The notes under the pieces are model-generated. The model was not told where the DNA came from and ran no database searches. It was given only the letters and a program-made list of their open reading frames with translations. A stretch of 64,000 nucleotides of DNA, taken from assembly GCA_949775045.1 (NCBI GenBank), contig OX459105.1, forward strand, positions 17,001,353-17,065,352, read 5' to 3'. The stretch comes from Metridium senile (lineage: Eukaryota; Cnidaria; Anthozoa; Actiniaria; Metridiidae). Both the position numbers and the translations under genes were made by a program. Shown here piece after piece: positions 59,780-64,000 of this stretch (position 1 is the first letter of the stretch; each line of letters starts with the position of its first letter).

Positions 59780-61133
59780 TTATTTATTAGTTAAAATAAG
59801 TTCTGAGAAACAACGTGCGCATGGTTTCATTGCACATTGCTCAACCTCTGGTATTTGTCTCCAAAATTCGAAATAATGCCAGCGTACTCTCATCATATCA
59901 GTATTAATTCGATCTATTGATCCTCCCTTTATCATAACGAGTGGGGCATCTGCAGTCGCGAAAAAGGGTGAGTCCTTGTCGAAGAGAATGTCTTGGAATG
60001 TCTTGTTGTACAAAACTTTTAGGTGCGGCTAAGTGCATAGTATCCCCTTCAAGCATTTGCAAGAAATCGGACCATGCGATTATAGAAGGCGACCATCTAA
60101 AGTCATTGAGGATTATTACTTCTGACTCCTCTGCACCCACCCACGCAAAACCACCAGTTGCCGGGTTCACAAAAGCATGGTAAATAGCTTTCAGAGGTGA
60201 AATCATGAATGTTTTACCTGAGTTTGCCGGTCCATATATATATATGTTTCGATATTTTGCACGTCCATAGTGAAGTGCTGAGTAAATTGCGCTAGCATAG
60301 ACATGCACATTTATTTCATTTCGGTGAAGTATCTGTAGTGCGGCCGCTAGCCATTTCTTTTCACATCCTTCTATACAGTGTTTTTCACCTTCCTCTACTA
60401 GTAGTTCTATGCGACTTTTATTCAAGCGTTCTTGTTTCTTTTCAGCATCTTGCAGTTGTGAAGATATAGATAATGCTTCATTTACTACTCTGATCCCTCT
60501 ATTCGCTATAAATTGTGCAAGATCTTTTTTTCCCTCTTTCTCCTGTTTTGCTGCATAGGCCATTAGATCGAGCCGAGTCTTGATATTATTGTTTCGAATA
60601 ATAGTGGTTACTTCGTAGACGCTTAGCATTCGTTTTCTTTTCTTCTTTTGCTTCTTCTTGGGGCCACTGTCTTGGCCATCAGCTCGACGAGATGTTGTAG
60701 CTGCAGAGGCTGCAGTAGTTCTCGGTTCGTCCTCTAAGCTTGGATGGTCGGGCGATAAAAACGGTGTTGTATCTTCTTTTGTGCAGTAGCGATAAGCACT
60801 ATAATAGTTACTATGATTGTTGCTGAAATTGACTTGAATTCCAAACCTTGCATCTAATGTATCACGAACTAGAAGCCATCTACTTCTTTTGTTGAGCTTT
60901 AGAGCCATATGGTAGTGATATACTTTGTCGGACAGGTTGTTGTTTGTATCGTTGTGATTATGCTCTTCTTTAGCGACTATAAACTGTACAATACGCGATG
61001 TCGTTGATGTACCCCATGCATTACGAACAATATTTGCAAACGATTCACGAGAATGGACTTTTTCGGGATCTGCTCGACTGTATGTAACTAAATAGACCAA
61101 ACGTTGCGAACGATTCGGCATTGACTCTGCCAT
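59780..61133 (-). pseudogene. Rep-like gene, unit 2, frameshifted
   Basis: The same gene as in unit 1 with a 10-bp tandem duplication (aatgtcttgg) near 59988-60007. This shifts the frame after QQDI in the helicase domain, so the product ends early in an unrelated tail and lacks the region with the SF3 motif-C-like FFATADAP. The rest of the C-terminal frame remains readable at 59780-60013. HUH and Walker motifs upstream are intact. Confidence 0.85.
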
Positions 61134-61719
61134 GATCACAATGTGAACTTCAAATAGACGTTTTCTGCTCAGTTGTTGTATAATGTTCTTTATGTATAAC
61201 GCTTTGAAGTATGAGATTTATTTTACAAATGCACAACTTTTATAATGTACCAAACCAGTGACGTGCATCTTTTGCAATATGTGACGTTTGCGCTATTACG
61301 TACAAAATGTAGCAATTTTGAGGCGCGTCAATTATAGCATATACGTCAAAAGTAACTTCACATTCGTAGGTATTTACATAAGATGTAGTTGATAAGAAAA
61401 TCATTGTTTAAAGAGAACGTGGTTATTATTGGATTAACTGTGAAGGTGATGATATCTTTTCTGATAATTACTTCATTCTATTAAGTTAGAGACCTTTTAA
61501 ACTATTTTTTTGGTGTATCCCCTTGTTACGTTGGCATAATTTCGCACTTAAATATAAGGGTTGCTACGGCAAAATGACATTTCCACTAGTTTTCATGTCG
61601 TTAGGGGTCGGATATACACATATTACATATCAATCTTTTCCTTTCAGGGCATAGCTTGTAATTAGGAACGCTTCTGACCTCTTACTCGTTTATTTTTAAT
61701 GAAATTCCACAATATGTCC

Positions 61720-62004
61720 CTCAGACAATCATTGCCAAAATGTGTTGGCACGATCACATTTCGGACACTTTTTTGTGGGTCTATCATTTTTTTCATTTAT
61801 GAGGATAAGTTTGTCTACCCCCCTCCCCCAATACAATGTTGCTGTTTTTCATGAAAGAGTACAAGAGTTGGAAATGTTTCCCGCGATTGACAAGGTTCAT
61901 ATACCCCTCCAGCAACATTGACAGGGGGAGGGGGGGGTATTACAGATATAGGAACATAACAAAATCAACAATCGTGCCAACAGTTTTGTCAATGATTGTC
62001 TGAG
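61720..62004. repeat. Border palindrome between units 2 and 3
   Basis: Same as at 57029-57313. Together they show that the palindrome is an intrinsic part of the repeating unit. Confidence 0.87.
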
Positions 62005-64000
62005 ACACATATGACTTAAAACGCCATTGACATTGTTGTGGAAATGATATGAAATTTTCAGGACACAAAGTACATAGTGTACCGATTTGAACAGTAGCAA
62101 AATTTTTTCCAGAAAGAAGTTAATACTATCATGTGACGTCACTTTTGTTTAAAGTGCTTTAAATGAATGTAAAATTTACATGACAAGACACTTATATGCT
62201 CTATATTCGATAACACCCGTGTTCAAAATAAATGTTCTAAGGTAATAAGCAGTCCTTAACACATATATGCTTCGTAGTTGATATATTTATACTATAGCTC
62301 GCGCAAAATTGGATAACCATAGTAACGCCCAAAAATGCACGCGCTTAAGGCGTACGCAACAATACACGTCATTGTGAAGATATCAACGTTTGGAGAGGGT
62401 GAAAATGGTCTTCAAAGGCAAGATTAATGCCTATAAATGTGCCAGAGCGTATGTTCTGTTTAGAAAAAACACATACTCTCTTTCGGAAATAGCAGAGATG
62501 TGTTCTATATCAAAAAGCAGTGTAAGAAGAATTGGTTTAAACAAAATGAAGCGGAATTCAAAACAACCCGACAAGAAAAGTAAGTTGGGAAGAAAGACTA
62601 ACTTAACTGACAGAGAAAGAAGAATTCTATCCAGGGGAATCAAAAGGATCAGGAAAGAGGACGTAAATTTTACAGTGAAATCTTTAATAGAGTATTGCGG
62701 GCTTTCGCAGCGGAAAACAAGCTACCGGACTTACCTCAGAGAAATAAAAAGATTAGGGTACAAGAGTTTACAGACAAGAAGAAAGGGACTAATCAGTGAA
62801 TCTGACAGAAAGAAAAGACTTAAATTTGCAAAAGACAATGTTAAAACATTGAAAACTACACCAAACTATTGGACGGAGGACATGGTATTTTATCTTGACG
62901 GAGTTTCTTTTATTCATAAGTACAATCCGAAAGCAAATGCAATGAGTCCTAAAGGGAGGGTTTGGAGAAAAAGAAATGAGGGATTACAAATAACATCTAA
63001 GGGTTCGAAGAGTCTAGCAGGAGGAAGAAGGCTCCACCTTTTGGTTCTTATTAGTTATAGACAAGGTGCTATTTTTATTGAACAATACCACAAAATGGAT
63101 GGCGAGTATTTCGCTGACTTTATTACTAGAAATTTTGAAAACATTTTCAAAAAGTTTTCAAAAACCAAAGCCAGAAAATTTGTTATGGACAACGATCCTA
63201 GTCAAAATAGCTCATTAGCTAAAAAAGCACTAAAAAAATCAAAGGCTACAATGGTGTGTATTCCTGCAAGGTCTCCAGACCTAAATCCGATTGAAAATAT
63301 TTTTAATTTAGTTAAAAGAAAAATAAATAATGATGCTATAGAGCAAAATATTCTTAAAGAGAATTTTGAAACTTTTAAAGAACGTGTTATTGATACTTTA
63401 TATTCGTTTGATACAACTGTCATAGACAAAACTATTCAAAGCATTCCCAAAAGACTTGAAGATATTATTAAATCCAAGGGATTAAGAACTAAATATTAGA
63501 TTTACTACCTTGTATTAGTACATCCATTTTGCCTTTAAAGACCATTTTCACTCTCTTCACTGTCTTATGAAATTGATATTTTCACAATCACATTGTTGTC
63601 ACGTAATCAGTATTTATATAGTGTGCAGTGTCTTCTGTGCAGAACACGGTTCTCCATTGTAAAATCGTAATGATTCACTAAGTGCAACAATAAAAAGAGC
63701 TTAGACCTTGATCAATGTTTTATTGATGTTTATTCTAACTATTTCCTACAGAAATTATATTCAAAAAGCCTAACATGCCCATTTTATCAACGGTACTCCA
63801 CACAAAACTTGTATTAATTGTTTTGAACATGTCTTCATCTTTTTATAAGTGATTCAACGTGGAGTACCGTTGGTTTTGAGTTAAATACTACAATTTGAAA
63901 TATAAACTAAACGTCAGACAATTAAAGAATATATACAAACCCTATTGTTGAAAAAATTGGAGGGATATTTGTTTAATTTGGGGAGTAATCTATTATTTAA
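61725..64000. mobile_element. Tandem unit 3 (cut by window edge)
   Basis: Contains the palindrome, an intact transposase and the first three iteron-like motifs; the window ends just before the fourth. The Rep of this unit is beyond the edge. Confidence 0.88.
62405..63499 (+). CDS. DD34E transposase, unit 3
   Basis: Third identical-length copy, offset 4691 bp from unit 2, catalytic residues intact. Confidence 0.9.
   Translation: MVFKGKINAYKCARAYVLFRKNTYSLSEIAEMCSISKSSVRRIGLNKMKRNSKQPDKKSKLGRKTNLTDRERRILSRGIKRIRKEDVNFTVKSLIEYCGLSQRKTSYRTYLREIKRLGYKSLQTRRKGLISESDRKKRLKFAKDNVKTLKTTPNYWTEDMVFYLDGVSFIHKYNPKANAMSPKGRVWRKRNEGLQITSKGSKSLAGGRRLHLLVLISYRQGAIFIEQYHKMDGEYFADFITRNFENIFKKFSKTKARKFVMDNDPSQNSSLAKKALKKSKATMVCIPARSPDLNPIENIFNLVKRKINNDAIEQNILKENFETFKERVIDTLYSFDTTVIDKTIQSIPKRLEDIIKSKGLRTKY

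Overview
This is eukaryotic, AT-rich DNA, most likely from an early-branching animal; a cnidarian fits best. The reasons are GT-AG introns with phase-matched exons, a metazoan GLIS-type zinc-finger gene, long introns full of TTA/ATT microsatellites and small palindromic DNA elements, and a Rep-like/transposase repeat of a kind I associate with cnidarian genomes. The species cannot be named from the sequence alone.

Layout. (1) 1-9.8 kb, minus strand: the 3' part of a GLIS-family transcription factor gene. Four exons carry all five C2H2 fingers, and the gene runs off the left edge. (2) 10-35 kb: no gene I can support. It is a dense field of tandem repeats (21, 25, ~60, ~92, ~100 and ~120 bp periods), microsatellites and interspersed elements, several with hammerhead-ribozyme-like motifs. 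(3) 35.2-47.5 kb, minus strand: a 13-exon gene whose exons all join in frame. It predicts a protein of about 1252 residues that fuses an N-terminal DyP-type heme peroxidase (about residues 1-351) to a C-terminal glycyl radical enzyme (about 352-1252). Its introns hold at least seven palindromic or terminal-inverted-repeat elements, and another lies just upstream. (4) 47.8-49.9 kb: noncoding, with a polypurine tract and tRNA-like fragments. (5) 49.9-52.1 kb: an 89-bp minisatellite with a 623-bp (7 x 89) higher-order period. (6) 52.35-64 kb (cut by the right edge): a head-to-tail array of a ~4.69-kb unit. Each unit has a Tc1/IS630-like DD34E transposase (+) convergent with a Rep-like HUH endonuclease/SF3 helicase (-), a ~280-bp palindrome at the unit border, and four inverted iteron-like motifs between the two genes.

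Two things stand out as possibly undescribed. One is the DyP peroxidase-glycyl radical enzyme fusion in an intron-bearing animal-like gene. The other is the Rep + DDE-transposase tandem element with palindromic borders. All protein assignments are by motif recognition, without database searches.
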